A DNA stretch of 35,583 nucleotides from the NCBI RefSeq assembly GCF_004138285.1, contig NZ_SCFN01000026.1, positions 24,001-59,583 of the forward strand, in the 5' to 3' direction. Below are positions 23,397-32,574 of this stretch, in pieces. The stretch comes from Gottfriedia acidiceleris (GTDB lineage: Bacteria > Bacillota > Bacilli > Bacillales > Bacillaceae_G). Below the pieces are notes generated by a model that worked only from the letters and a program-made list of their open reading frames with translations, was not told the origin of the DNA and ran no database searches. Every line of letters starts with the position of its first letter. Position 1 is the stretch's first letter. A program made the translations under genes and the position numbers.

Positions 23397-24513
23397 TCAA
23401 TTAATTAACCCGGTCCCTTTAATTTTCACTTCAGACTTAATCTTAAATGCAAGGTTAGCGTACTTTTTGTTCCATAATGATAAATTTCTATTTTCGCTAT
23501 TCCTAGATAAGTATCTTAAACCAAAACCGATTGGATCAATGTCTTTTTCTTTTATTTTATTAAGTAAAGCTTTAGCCTCTGCATTAATTTTAACTTCCAA
23601 TTGCTTATTTAGTTCTGATATGTCACTTTGTTTGATCGTATCCAGGTCATCAATCTTTTCTTCAATAACTGCTCTCACCTTAATCGTATAATTGGCAACT
23701 ATATTGTTATTTCGATGTTTTAATTTGTAATTCGCCTTACCTTTTTCTAAATTCATTACAAACATAACTTTCTTGTTTTTGACTTTTAAGCTTTCATCGT
23801 AGATTCCAGTTGTTAAAAGTCGATAGGTTTCTGATTCACTTGGACTGAGTTCCATAATCATTTTACTCTTATCAAATAATGCTATTCGATCTACTAATAA
23901 ATCTTTTTTATTTGATTCAATCATAGGCATGACGATATCTATACCGTCTTCTGTTTCTCTCCTATATGCGTCAAATAGACAAACTGGATCTATATATGGC
24001 GATTCGGTTCTACTAAAATCAAAATATGATTTCAAAACACCGCCTGATACTTGTTCTTGTATAGGTTTAAAATTAAGCACTTCAAAGGCATTCGGTTTCG
24101 CAACACTTAAATAAGACGTCATTTGAATATCTGGTCTTCTTACAAAAAACTCTAATAACGGCTGTATATTACTTTTGGCTAATTTTTCTCCAATTACAAT
24201 CGTACTACTATGTCCATATACTAATTCTTTATCAATCTGTGACTTCATTAAGTTTAGACCTTCTGAAATCGAGTCAGTATTTGCTGTGAGAATAAGAAAT
24301 TCTGATTTCGGTATTTTCGGATCTCCATTAGGAATTGCTACTTTAATCATCACTTTATATTTTTTTTCGGGATTCTCAGATTGATCAATTCCAATAGCTG
24401 TCACGAATGCTCTCTTATCAATATCTTTAAAGGTGCATCCAGATAATAGGAGCGTGGCACCAATCATAAAAAAGCTAAGACTTAAGATGCGTGCTTTTTT
24501 TTGATTGACGCAT
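23397..24513 (-). CDS. GerC-type spore germination lipoprotein (start uncertain, possible frameshift)
   Basis: C subunit of a Ger(x)A-B-C germinant receptor in the spore inner membrane. The lipobox LLLSGC, then DIDKRAFVTAIGID, GHSSTIVIGEKLA, FFVRRPDIQMTSYLSVA and a Ger(x)C C-terminal domain to the stop at 23397 identify it. The start is a puzzle. In frame there is only an ATG giving an 11-residue signal (24467) or one far inside gerB (24653). A normal basic signal peptide (MRQSKK... joined to ...ARILSLSFF) would start at ATG 24513, but it is in another frame, separated by an A8 tract (24495-24502). One A fewer would restore it. The coordinates reach that ATG, so the interval is not a multiple of three. 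Confidence 0.8.
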
Positions 24514-25567
24514 ACAATAACGAAATTATTAATAAGAAGTTTGAGAAGGCATTTAAATTGAAAAACATAGTAAAATATTTTACTAAGTCTGTTTCTCTTA
24601 TAAGAACTTGAATAACTGTGGTTACACAGATAAAGAAGGAAATTAATATCCATTTATAAGTTCCTCCATAGCTTAAATTGAGTGTTTTAAAAAGCTCTAA
24701 TGAGGTATGCCAGCTAAGTATAATGTATATTAACGAAATAACGATTTGGCCAAACAGTAGAATGTAAATAACTCTCTCTACAATCAAATAGTCGAAATGC
24801 ATACTATCAACCGTCGTTAACCAAACAAACACTTCTTTTCTAACACCCTTTAAGCCTAAGTATCCGATTGGTATTAAATAATTACTACAGATTATAAACA
24901 TCCCACATAGAAAGATCCAGAGAAGAAATCTTTTGTTTATAAAATTTAAATTTATTTTTTCATTAAAAATAATTAAATTAGAGAAGCCTGTAAAGACAAA
25001 TAAGGCAGCAGTAAACGCACTGATTTTTGGTAGATGTTTAAAATAGTTAACAGATTGGTAAAGGGAATCAACCACAACAAAACGATCAGTCAAAAATCTT
25101 ATAAGCACAAATAAAACAATCGGAATGTGAAGTATTACGAGTATTTCTGTAACGTATAATAATGATTCTGTTTTTAGTAAAATCGCAAAAATTATTACTA
25201 AGAGAAACACAATATAAGTTAATAAGATAGGAGTATTTGGATTGATAAAAATATTTACAACGTGAATTAACGCAATAATAAATAAAGCACCTGTCAAATA
25301 CCAAAAAATTAAGCTATAAATTATGTAGCATTTTCGACACCAGTCGGGCACTACATTTTTTATGATTTGACTAATATTTTGTTCAGGAAATTTACTAAAT
25401 AACTTTTGTAAAATATAAATAAAAAAGCCACCTACTATAATGGCTAAACCAATACTTGTAATACTCCCGTTTAAACTATTCCTATACAATATTTGAGGCC
25501 CAAATGCAGTTATACTAATAACCGTATTTAAATAAAATAGGTATGTAATATATCTCTTTCCTAGCAA
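24482..25567 (-). CDS. GerB-type spore germination permease
   Basis: B subunit of the germinant receptor; a 361-residue, 10-helix protein of the APC superfamily that binds the germinant. The helical pattern, LNTVISITAFGPQILYR in TM1, the RKCYIIYSLIFWYLTGALF region and the late YLIPIGYLGLKGVRKEVFVWLTTVD are typical for GerAB/GerKB. I chose the TTG at 25567, 6-8 bases after GAGGTG; a GTG at 25576 lies within that site. It follows gerA by 17 bases and overlaps the upstream end of gerC. The germinant cannot be predicted. Confidence 0.88.
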   Translation of the reverse strand: MLGKRYITYLFYLNTVISITAFGPQILYRNSLNGSITSIGLAIIVGGFFIYILQKLFSKFPEQNISQIIKNVVPDWCRKCYIIYSLIFWYLTGALFIIALIHVVNIFINPNTPILLTYIVFLLVIIFAILLKTESLLYVTEILVILHIPIVLFVLIRFLTDRFVVVDSLYQSVNYFKHLPKISAFTAALFVFTGFSNLIIFNEKINLNFINKRFLLWIFLCGMFIICSNYLIPIGYLGLKGVRKEVFVWLTTVDSMHFDYLIVERVIYILLFGQIVISLIYIILSWHTSLELFKTLNLSYGGTYKWILISFFICVTTVIQVLIRETDLVKYFTMFFNLNAFSNFLLIISLLYASIKKKHAS

Positions 25568-25584
25568 AAAATACACCTCGTTAT

Positions 25585-26874
25585 TTAATTTTTATTAAAA
25601 AGTGTCAAATAAGGCTTTCCTAAGCTTCTTAAATTACATAAATGACAAAGAATTGCTAGTGTACCTACTATAACTCCTATCATCCCAAACAATGAGGCAA
25701 ATAGTATAATCGGATATCGAACAATTCTAATTGCTTGATGCATCGCATTAATTGGAATACTAAATAAAGAGATGGCAACTAATGAAACAACAATAATCAT
25801 GATGTCTGCTACTAGACCTGCCTGTGATGCAGTTTGCCCTAAAATTAATCCCCCTACAGTAGTAGCTGTAGAACTAATTGACTTAGGTAATCTCAAACTT
25901 GCTTCTATTAAAAATTCTGCCATTAACATTAGAAAAAGAATTTCAATATAAGAAGGAAACGGTACTGACATTCTACTTCCGGCAACGAGTAAGGCGAATT
26001 GGACTTGTAAAACTTCTGGAGAATAAGAAATAACTGCGACATAAATAGCCGGTAAAAACACCGTAATCATTAAAGCTATATAACGGATTGAAATAAAAAA
26101 CTTCGACACAACTGTTAGTTCCACTGTATCATCCATCGATTTAAAAAATTCGGAGAAAGTCGCAGGTCCAATTAGCGCCCATGGTGTTCCCTCAACAAGT
26201 AAAATTATTTTTCCAGTCGATATATTAAATACGACTCGATCTGGCCGCTCTGTAGTTAAAAAAAGAGGAAATAAACTCCACTTATTATTAATTAATAATT
26301 TTTGAAGTTGACCGCAAGATTGCAATACATCAATATTTATGCCTTTAACTTTTTCTATGAGATGTTTGTATACATTACTTTCTATTAAGTTCTCATCATA
26401 TAACACAAGTACTTTTGTTTTTGATAGATTTCCTACAATGTAGTTTTCAACCTTTAAAGTACTCTTTCTATATCGATTGCGAATCAAGTTTAAAGATACA
26501 TCAAATTTTTCATTTAATCCGTCCTTTGGACCCTGCAACACATTTTCTTCAGTTGACACTCCAACAGAACTTGCACTAAATTCGCTAATCGTAATTGAGT
26601 AGTTTATTTCATCTAAATTTATAATAATATTTCCGTTTAGAATCTTTTCAATCATGACTGATTCTTCGGTAACGATCTCCCAATCATTTAATGTTTTAAG
26701 GTAGTTTTTATATACAACAAATGATTCATATTCATAAAAAGGTGTAATAAGAAGTTCAGTAATTTTATTCCCATCACATACTGAATTTAAATAGAACAGA
26801 GTGATCGTTTTATTATATTTTTTTAGGCTACGTTTTTGAAAATCAGTATTATTTTGAATTGATTTAAACTTCAT
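25585..26874 (-). CDS. GerA-type spore germination protein (A subunit)
   Basis: A subunit of the germinant receptor, 429 residues: a soluble N-terminal domain (about 1-240) and a membrane domain of about four to six helices. GerA landmarks are LLVEGTPWALIGPATFSEFF, RPDRVVFNISTGKIILLVEG, FPSYIEILFLMLMAEFLIEA and TATTVGGLILGQTASQAGLV. It ends soon after HLCNLRSLGKPYLTL, lacking the 30-50-residue tail most GerA proteins carry there. I chose ATG 26874, 6 bases after GAGGTG; the frame to 27009 has no site. First gene of the operon, with a perfect inverted repeat (26899-26923) in its leader or promoter. Confidence 0.9.
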   Translation of the reverse strand: MKFKSIQNNTDFQKRSLKKYNKTITLFYLNSVCDGNKITELLITPFYEYESFVVYKNYLKTLNDWEIVTEESVMIEKILNGNIIINLDEINYSITISEFSASSVGVSTEENVLQGPKDGLNEKFDVSLNLIRNRYRKSTLKVENYIVGNLSKTKVLVLYDENLIESNVYKHLIEKVKGINIDVLQSCGQLQKLLINNKWSLFPLFLTTERPDRVVFNISTGKIILLVEGTPWALIGPATFSEFFKSMDDTVELTVVSKFFISIRYIALMITVFLPAIYVAVISYSPEVLQVQFALLVAGSRMSVPFPSYIEILFLMLMAEFLIEASLRLPKSISSTATTVGGLILGQTASQAGLVADIMIIVVSLVAISLFSIPINAMHQAIRIVRYPIILFASLFGMIGVIVGTLAILCHLCNLRSLGKPYLTLFNKN

Positions 26875-26898
26875 ATACATCACCTCTATACTAATTTG

Positions 26899-26923
26899 TA
26901 CGAATATCATGTGGATATTCGTA
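26899..26923. promoter_or_regulatory. Perfect 10-bp inverted repeat before gerA
   Basis: TACGAATATC, 5-base spacer, GATATTCGTA, 25 bases before the gerA start. It may be an operator or an RNA hairpin close to the ribosome binding site. On the coding strand GAATA-N17-CAAATTA overlaps it and partly resembles a sigma-G promoter, but would leave a very short leader. Confidence 0.45.
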
Positions 26924-27054
26924 AATAATTGGCAATAAGTATAACTATGTATGGAAATCAAATTTATAAATACTATCACTTGGTCCGATAATCGAACTAT
27001 GATTGTCATTTGAAAGTCAGATTTTAGCTGATAAATGATGCGATTTCGGAAGCA

Positions 27055-27101
27055 ACAAAAAAGAGGCTACTGAAATTTTAGATTTCAACATAGCCTCTTT
27101 T
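27055..27101 (-). terminator. Intrinsic terminator after small gene A
   Basis: AAAAGAGGCTA/TAGCCTCTTTT with an inner TGAAAT/ATTTCA stem, T run on the minus strand, 4 bases after the stop. Confidence 0.8.
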
Positions 27102-27104
27102 CTA

Positions 27105-27215
27105 TTAAAGTTCAACCTGATTTGGTTTTCTTATTACAACACGCTCATCAACTTCACTAACATGAAAGTCATCTTTTGTTGGAATGAAGTTTTCATCGTA
27201 AATTTTTATCATCAT
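27105..27215 (-). CDS. Small acidic protein A, 36 residues, unknown (paralogue of 27415-27516)
   Basis: Starts MMIKIYDENFIPTK and continues DDFHVSEVDERVVIRKP before a short tail NQVEL. ATG at 27215 lies 6 bases after AGGAG. I know no family for it. The reading frame is supported by its near copy 200 bases upstream: 27 of the first 31 residues are the same, while the differences between the two DNA copies in the left half are largely silent. It has its own terminator (27055-27101) and a good sigma-G-type promoter (27261-27290), suggesting expression in the forespore. Soluble, no signal or TM. Confidence 0.7.
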   Translation of the reverse strand: MMIKIYDENFIPTKDDFHVSEVDERVVIRKPNQVEL

Positions 27216-27260
27216 ATTTCACTCCTACTCAGTATTTAATTGCGAATTTTCCCATATTCT

Positions 27261-27290
27261 TATGATGGATTGATTGGTATAGGTTTATTC
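27261..27290 (-). promoter_or_regulatory. Sigma-G-like promoter of small gene A
   Basis: Coding strand GAATA (27286-27290), 18-bp spacer, CATCATA (27261-27267): a full match to the sigma-G pattern GHATR-N18-CATNMTA. The predicted start lies about 38 bases before the ATG. A palindrome CTAACTTTAGAAAGTTAG (27318-27335) lies just upstream. Confidence 0.5.
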
Positions 27291-27361
27291 TTAGTTTATT
27301 TAAATTTTTGACTTTATCTAACTTTAGAAAGTTAGCTTGGATGCGTCGTCATGTTCGAAAT

Positions 27362-27395
27362 AAAAAAAGGACTAATGGTCATCACCACTAGTCCC
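27362..27395 (-). terminator. Intrinsic terminator after small gene B
   Basis: GGACTAGTGGT/ACCATTAGTCC stem (one G-T pair), then TTTTTTT on the minus strand. It also ends glmS read-through, since I see no terminator right after glmS. Confidence 0.8.
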
Positions 27396-27414
27396 CTGTA
27401 TTTTATATTTAAAG

Positions 27415-27516
27415 TTATTTAATTGGTTTTCTTATTACAACACGCTCATCAACTTCACTAACGTGAAAATCGTCTTTTGTAGGAATGATATTTTCATCGT
27501 TAAATTTGGTCATCAT
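27415..27516 (-). CDS. Small acidic protein B, 33 residues, unknown (paralogue of 27105-27215)
   Basis: Starts MMTKFNDENIIPTK, continues DDFHVSEVDERVVIRKP and ends IK. ATG at 27516 follows GGGAGTGTAAA. A 40-base stretch (27423-27462) is identical to gene A (27122-27161); elsewhere third-position changes dominate, a sign of selection on the protein. It begins 68 bases after the glmS stop with no terminator between and no sigma-G-like promoter, so it may ride on the glmS transcript. Unknown function. Confidence 0.7.
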   Translation of the reverse strand: MMTKFNDENIIPTKDDFHVSEVDERVVIRKPIK

Positions 27517-27584
27517 TTTACACTCCCTGCTCAGTTTTTATTTTCAAATCTGTTCTTTAACAAACTTTAAGATTACTAATTTGA

Positions 27585-29387
27585 TTATTCAACTGTAACT
27601 GATTTTGCAAGATTACGTGGCTTATCAACATCACAACCGCGATGTAAAGCAGCATAGTAAGAAATTAATTGTAATGGTACGACTGAAAGGATTGGAGATA
27701 ATTCTTCTTGTACTCTTGGTAAAATGAAGCGATCGCCTTCCATGTTTAATCCTTCCATTGAAATGATACAAGGGTTAGCACCACGAGCAACAACCTCTTT
27801 TACATTTCCACGAATGTTTAAGTTTACTGATTCTTGTGTTGCCAATGCGAAGATTGGAGTCCCATCTTCGATTAGAGCAATTGTACCGTGTTTTAATTCT
27901 CCACCAGCAAATCCTTCTGCTTGGATGTAAGAAATTTCTTTTAGTTTTAATGCGCCTTCTAAGCAAACGAAGTAATCTACGTTACGACCGATGAAGAATG
28001 CATTACGAGTTGTAGCTAAATATTCTGTAGCAATTTTTTCAAACTCTTCTTTTTGGTTTGTAATTGATTCCATTGCATTTGCCACAATTCCAAGTTCTTT
28101 AACTAGGTTAAAGTTAACTGATTTTCCTTTTTCTTTTGCAAGAGCATTTGCAACAATTGCAAGTACTGCTAATTGTGCAGTGTAAGCTTTCGTTGATGCA
28201 ACAGCGATTTCAGGACCTGCGTGTAAAGGAAGAGTGAAATCAGCTTCACGTGATAATGTTGATCCTGGAACGTTTGTAAGTGTAATTGCTTTATGACCTA
28301 ATTTATTTGTTTGTACTAGACATGCTCTACTATCAGCAGTTTCACCGCTTTGTGAAATATAAATGAATAATGGTTTTTCTGAAAGGAGTGGCATATTGTA
28401 AGAGAATTCACTTGCAACATGTACTTCTACAGGTACTCCCGCCATTTTTTCAATAAATTGTTTTCCAACAAGTCCAGCATGATAACTAGTTCCACAAGCA
28501 ACAATATATAATCTGTCAGCTTCTGATAAAGCCGCTTTAATTTCTGAGTCGATTACAAGCTCGCCGTTTTCATCTTGGTACTTTTGGATAATATTACGGA
28601 TTACTAAAGGTTGCTCATCTGTTTCTTTTAACATGAAATGAGGGTAAGTTCCTTTTTCGATATCACTAGCATCAATTTCTGCAGTATATGGAGAACGTTC
28701 TTTAACATTTCCGTTAAGGTCCATTAATTGAACATGATCTTTAGTAACTAAAATAACCTCTTTATCCATTAATTCAATAAATTGATCAGTAATTTGTAAC
28801 ATTGCCATCGCATCAGATGCAATAACATTAAACTCCTCACCAACACCAACTAGTAATGGACTTTTGTTTTTTGCTACATAAATTACGTCATCATTTTGTT
28901 TATCTAATAATGCAATTGCATAAGAACCTTTAAGTAGCTTAAGTGTTTCTCTAAAAGCATCAAGTACGGATAAACCTTTTTTAATATGCAGTTCAACTAA
29001 CTGAACAATTACTTCAGTATCTGTATCACTTGTAAATTCAATATCATTTAAATAATCGTTTTTTAATTGTACATCGTTCTCGATAACGCCGTTATGAACA
29101 AGTGTAAAACGTTCAGTAGAACTTTGGTGAGGATGCGCATTACGTTTACTTGGAGCACCATGTGTTGCCCATCTTGTGTGACCAATTCCAACGTTTCCGT
29201 CCGCTTTAGTAGGGATTGATTTACGTAATACCGCAATTCTACCTTTTTCTTTATAAACTTCTACACCTTTGTCAGTTAAAAGAGAAATCCCAGCAGAATC
29301 GTAACCACGATACTCTAATTTCTCTAAACCTTTTAATAAAATTTCTTTCGCATTATCATTTCCAATATATCCAACGATTCCACACAT
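27585..29387 (-). CDS. glmS: Glutamine-fructose-6-phosphate aminotransferase GlmS
   Basis: Makes glucosamine-6-phosphate from fructose-6-phosphate and glutamine, the first committed step to UDP-GlcNAc and peptidoglycan. 600 residues, normal length. The glutaminase domain (1-230) starts MCGIVGYIG with the N-terminal nucleophile Cys2 exposed after Met removal, then [18 protein letters not shown] and HNGVIEN. Two SIS sugar isomerase domains follow ([26 protein letters not shown]) and the C-terminus is [13 protein letters not shown]. Start: ATG at 29387, with no clear Shine-Dalgarno sequence. Expression is controlled by the upstream glmS ribozyme. Confidence 0.97.
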   Translation of the reverse strand: MCGIVGYIGNDNAKEILLKGLEKLEYRGYDSAGISLLTDKGVEVYKEKGRIAVLRKSIPTKADGNVGIGHTRWATHGAPSKRNAHPHQSSTERFTLVHNGVIENDVQLKNDYLNDIEFTSDTDTEVIVQLVELHIKKGLSVLDAFRETLKLLKGSYAIALLDKQNDDVIYVAKNKSPLLVGVGEEFNVIASDAMAMLQITDQFIELMDKEVILVTKDHVQLMDLNGNVKERSPYTAEIDASDIEKGTYPHFMLKETDEQPLVIRNIIQKYQDENGELVIDSEIKAALSEADRLYIVACGTSYHAGLVGKQFIEKMAGVPVEVHVASEFSYNMPLLSEKPLFIYISQSGETADSRACLVQTNKLGHKAITLTNVPGSTLSREADFTLPLHAGPEIAVASTKAYTAQLAVLAIVANALAKEKGKSVNFNLVKELGIVANAMESITNQKEEFEKIATEYLATTRNAFFIGRNVDYFVCLEGALKLKEISYIQAEGFAGGELKHGTIALIEDGTPIFALATQESVNLNIRGNVKEVVARGANPCIISMEGLNMEGDRFILPRVQEELSPILSVVPLQLISYYAALHRGCDVDKPRNLAKSVTVE

Positions 29388-29577
29388 AATTACTATTGCT
29401 TAGTAAGTCCAAAAACAAGACATACAAAATGTATAGGAATGGAACGCTGTTTTCCTAACCGTTTAACTATTTAATTTTCTATTCCCTCGTCATGTTTAAT
29501 AATGGTAGAGGACTTACAAGCAATATCCACCTACCTTTCATATTCCGCTCATTAGCGAGTTCATTTTTTTGTTTTAA
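29388..29577 (-). other. glmS leader between ribozyme and start codon
   Basis: 190 untranslated bases. A 15-bp arm next to the start codon (29395-29410) can pair with 29510-29524, and 29448-29459 can pair with the 5' end of the transcript (29771-29782). No AGGAGG-like site lies at the usual distance from the glmS ATG. Confidence 0.5.
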
Positions 29578-29741
29578 ACGGTGTATCAGATTATTTACGT
29601 TTGTGCACACAGTCACCCATGTGTTTTACATAAATAATTTCGGTTGTGATACAGCAACCGGGAGTCATCCGCCGAAACTTCGATAAAACTCCACCTCGTC
29701 AACTACACATTCACGTCTAGTGTAGTTCTGGCGCTTTTTAA
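29578..29741 (-). promoter_or_regulatory. glmS ribozyme-riboswitch
   Basis: The minus-strand RNA has the conserved core AGCGCCAGAAC (cleavage expected between 29735 and 29734), GUUGACGAGGUGGAG, UUAUCGA, UUUCGGCGGAUGACUCCCGG and the P3/P4 arms GGUUG...CAACC and ACACAUGGGUGACUGUGU. It matches the Bacillus glmS ribozyme. Glucosamine-6-phosphate acts as cofactor for self-cleavage, which lowers glmS mRNA. Confidence 0.93.
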
Positions 29742-29790
29742 ATTTTTTTTTATTTCTATACTCCTTCCTTGTTAGGAAAACAATAAAACA

Positions 29791-29820
29791 ACTATACTAT
29801 ACTGAATTAAAAATGGTCAA
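29791..29820 (-). promoter_or_regulatory. Sigma-A promoter of glmS
   Basis: TTGACC (29815-29820), 18-bp spacer, TATAGT (29791-29796) on the minus strand, about 50 bases before the ribozyme. A second TATAGT overlaps at 29796-29801 but would have a 13-bp spacer. Confidence 0.6.
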
Positions 29821-29861
29821 CAAAAATATGTTGGAAAAAAATTATAGAATAGCTGTATATA

Positions 29862-29911
29862 ACAAAAATATGCATAGACTTACACAAAAGTGCTCATCAA
29901 TGCATATTTTT
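29862..29911 (-). terminator. Likely terminator of the cdaA-cdaR-glmM operon
   Basis: AAAAATATGCAT/ATGCATATTTTT arms around a loop of about 23 bases, T runs on both sides, just after the glmM stop. AT-rich, so strength is uncertain. Confidence 0.55.
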
Positions 29912-29921
29912 TTAATTTATA

Positions 29922-31265
29922 TTATTCTCCAACTTCTTCTTTTACAACAGCAACAATACGTTCTACATATTGTTTACATTCTGCCTCAGAAGGAGCCTCA
30001 GCCATTACACGAATAAGTGGCTCAGTCCCAGAAGGACGAACTAAAATACGACCATTGCCGTTCATTTCTTCTTCTACCTCTGAAATGATCGCTTTAATGC
30101 GCTCGTTATTAAGCGCTTCATTTTTATCTGTAACACGAACATTAATTAATAATTGTGGATACTTTTTCATTTCTCCAGCTAATTGTGATAAAGATTTACC
30201 TGTTTCTTTAACAATACTTACGAGCTGAATCGCACTTAACATACCATCACCAGTCGTAATATGATCTAAAAAGATGATGTGTCCAGATTGCTCGCCGCCA
30301 AGATTGAAGCCATTCTTTCTCATCTCTTCCATTACATAACGGTCTCCAACACCTGTAACTGCACTTTTCATCCCATTCATTTCTACTGCTTTGTAGAAGC
30401 CTAAGTTACTCATAACAGTTGATACGATTGTGTTTTGTTTTAGACGACCTTTTTCATTTAAATATTTTGCACAAATATACATTATTTGGTCACCATCAAC
30501 GATTTCACCATTTTCATCGATTGCAATTAGACGATCTCCATCTCCATCAAATGATAAACCGATGTCAGCACCTTTTTCCTTTACAAGAGCTGCTAAAGCT
30601 TCAGGATGTGTAGAACCTACACCATCATTTATATTAAATCCATTAGGATTCGTTCCCATTGTTACAATATCTGCTTCTAAATCTGCGAATAAATATGGCG
30701 CTAATGAAGAAGTGGCACCGTGTGCACAATCCAGAGCAACTAATAGGCCTGAGAAATCTTCATCAATTGTGTTTTTAAGGAATTGTAGGTATTTTTGACC
30801 ACCTTCAAAGTAATCACTAACTTGACATAAATCATTTCCAGTTGGTCTTGGTAGACGATCAACTTCTGCATCCATTAGTTCTTCAATTTCATCTTCTTGC
30901 TCATCCAACAATTTAAAACCGTCTGGACCAAAAAACTTAATCCCATTATCAGCAACAGGATTATGCGAAGCTGAAATCATAACACCCGCTTGTGCTCCAA
31001 GTGCTTTTGTTAAATAGGCAACACCTGGAGTAGAAATTACCCCTAATCTCATAACTTCAGCACCAATTGATAATAAACCTGCAACTAGTGCTCCTTCAAG
31101 CATATGTCCTGATACACGTGTGTCACGCCCAACAATAATTTTAGGTTTGACATTATTTTTTGTTAATACATAACCGCCACAGCGTCCAATTTTATATGCT
31201 AATTCAGGAGTTAACTCTTTATTTGCAACTCCTCGTACACCGTCAGTACCAAAATATTTACCCAT
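29922..31265 (-). CDS. glmM: Phosphoglucosamine mutase GlmM
   Basis: Converts glucosamine-6-phosphate to glucosamine-1-phosphate for UDP-GlcNAc synthesis. 447 residues, usual for the family. [15 protein letters not shown] opens domain 1; the phosphorylated Ser100 is in ISASHNP; the Mg loop is FDGDGDR; substrate binding is GEQSGHI and the C-terminal phosphate site [15 protein letters not shown]. Start: ATG at 31265 after AGAAGGAGAG, 13 bases downstream of cdaR. GlmM is known to bind and inhibit CdaA in Firmicutes, so the shared operon is functional. Confidence 0.96.
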   Translation of the reverse strand: MGKYFGTDGVRGVANKELTPELAYKIGRCGGYVLTKNNVKPKIIVGRDTRVSGHMLEGALVAGLLSIGAEVMRLGVISTPGVAYLTKALGAQAGVMISASHNPVADNGIKFFGPDGFKLLDEQEDEIEELMDAEVDRLPRPTGNDLCQVSDYFEGGQKYLQFLKNTIDEDFSGLLVALDCAHGATSSLAPYLFADLEADIVTMGTNPNGFNINDGVGSTHPEALAALVKEKGADIGLSFDGDGDRLIAIDENGEIVDGDQIMYICAKYLNEKGRLKQNTIVSTVMSNLGFYKAVEMNGMKSAVTGVGDRYVMEEMRKNGFNLGGEQSGHIIFLDHITTGDGMLSAIQLVSIVKETGKSLSQLAGEMKKYPQLLINVRVTDKNEALNNERIKAIISEVEEEMNGNGRILVRPSGTEPLIRVMAEAPSEAECKQYVERIVAVVKEEVGE

Positions 31266-31278
31266 TTTAACTCTCCTT

Positions 31279-32574
31279 CTAATTCGATGACTGTCCTACA
31301 TCGCCTGAATTCTCATTTTCATCAGTATCAGTTTGAGCAGATTTTTTATCAGTAATTTCAATCGTTATTGTATCAAACTCTAAACTATATATAACCCCTT
31401 TTGGGCCAGTAATAGTAAGTGCTACATCTCTAGTTCCTGGATCTAGTCCATTAACTTTTGCTGTAATATTTAAATCGCTTGGATTAATCGCATCCAAGTC
31501 ATCCTTAAATCCCTTAGCTGTAACTACTACTTTTCCTAAAGGAGGCTTAATAAACTTATATTCAAATTGATTATTTTCACCCACTAAATTAATAGGGATA
31601 TTACTAAATTTCTTTTCCATTTCTGTATCAAAATTAACGTCTACATTAATCGTGCTGGAGTCAACTCTAAATGCTCCATTTGGAGTAGGTACATTAACTT
31701 CATATGTACCACTTTGATCAAATGAAGATACGTCTACTGGCACTTCTATAGGTCCATTAAACTTGTCCAACCAATCTTTAGACGCATAAATTCTTACTGC
31801 ATTAACTTTACTAGCAAGACTACTTAGCTTCAAACCATCCTTAAGTGTTCCTGTTTGTACTAACTTAATCGGGAAGCTAGCACTTTCAGAAACAATAGGG
31901 ACAGTTACTTCAACTTTTCTTGGACTTGTAGTGAAAGGAAGTTGAACACCTTTTTTATTGTATAATTTAACAGGTAACACCTGACTAAATGTCTGATTCG
32001 CATCAGTAACATCCACACCAACACTTGCATATGCCACTTGTGACACTTCATCTCTTGATCCTACTATTGTAACTAAACCTGGTTTAACAATTGCATTTTC
32101 TGCCTTATAGCCATGTTTAATCTTTTTTTCATTTAGATAAACAACGTTAACTGAAACTTCTTTTTCAATTTTTTCATTAATTGTTACTCTAACTGTTCTT
32201 GGTTTAATAGTTGCTTTAATTTTATCTGAAATATTTCTAATTTTTAAAGGAACTTCATATGTACCTAAAGCATAAGAAGTTAAATCCAAATATACTTCAA
32301 AATCCTTCTTCATTTCAGCAGTTTTTACAATACTATTAGGTCCATCTAATTGCACTGAAACATTCTTTGGAATTCCAGTAACAATTAGATTGTGCTGATC
32401 ATAAATAGGTGTTACTGGTACCTCTTTGACTAATTCTTTATTATTTACAAACGGTATGTCTCCTAACCCCGATGTACTTGACTGTGGAACTAGGTTGACA
32501 GACATAAAAAGTAATAATGTAACTAATAAAGCGATTCCTCTTAATATCCAACGATTATCCATAAAGTTATCCAT
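31279..32574 (-). CDS. cdaR: CdaR (YbbR-domain) regulator of c-di-AMP synthase
   Basis: Membrane-anchored modulator of CdaA. The 431-residue protein has one N-terminal TM (about 10-28, [19 protein letters not shown]) followed by a large extracellular part with four YbbR-like repeats, each with a pattern like 'V-x-V-x-P-x-x-V-x-V-x-G' (for example [16 protein letters not shown] and [15 protein letters not shown]). The C-terminus is an acidic tail. Start: ATG at 32574 after AAGGTG, overlapping cdaA by 8 bases. A second Met at residue 5 is possible. Confidence 0.94.
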   Translation of the reverse strand: MDNFMDNRWILRGIALLVTLLLFMSVNLVPQSSTSGLGDIPFVNNKELVKEVPVTPIYDQHNLIVTGIPKNVSVQLDGPNSIVKTAEMKKDFEVYLDLTSYALGTYEVPLKIRNISDKIKATIKPRTVRVTINEKIEKEVSVNVVYLNEKKIKHGYKAENAIVKPGLVTIVGSRDEVSQVAYASVGVDVTDANQTFSQVLPVKLYNKKGVQLPFTTSPRKVEVTVPIVSESASFPIKLVQTGTLKDGLKLSSLASKVNAVRIYASKDWLDKFNGPIEVPVDVSSFDQSGTYEVNVPTPNGAFRVDSSTINVDVNFDTEMEKKFSNIPINLVGENNQFEYKFIKPPLGKVVVTAKGFKDDLDAINPSDLNITAKVNGLDPGTRDVALTITGPKGVIYSLEFDTITIEITDKKSAQTDTDENENSGDVGQSSN

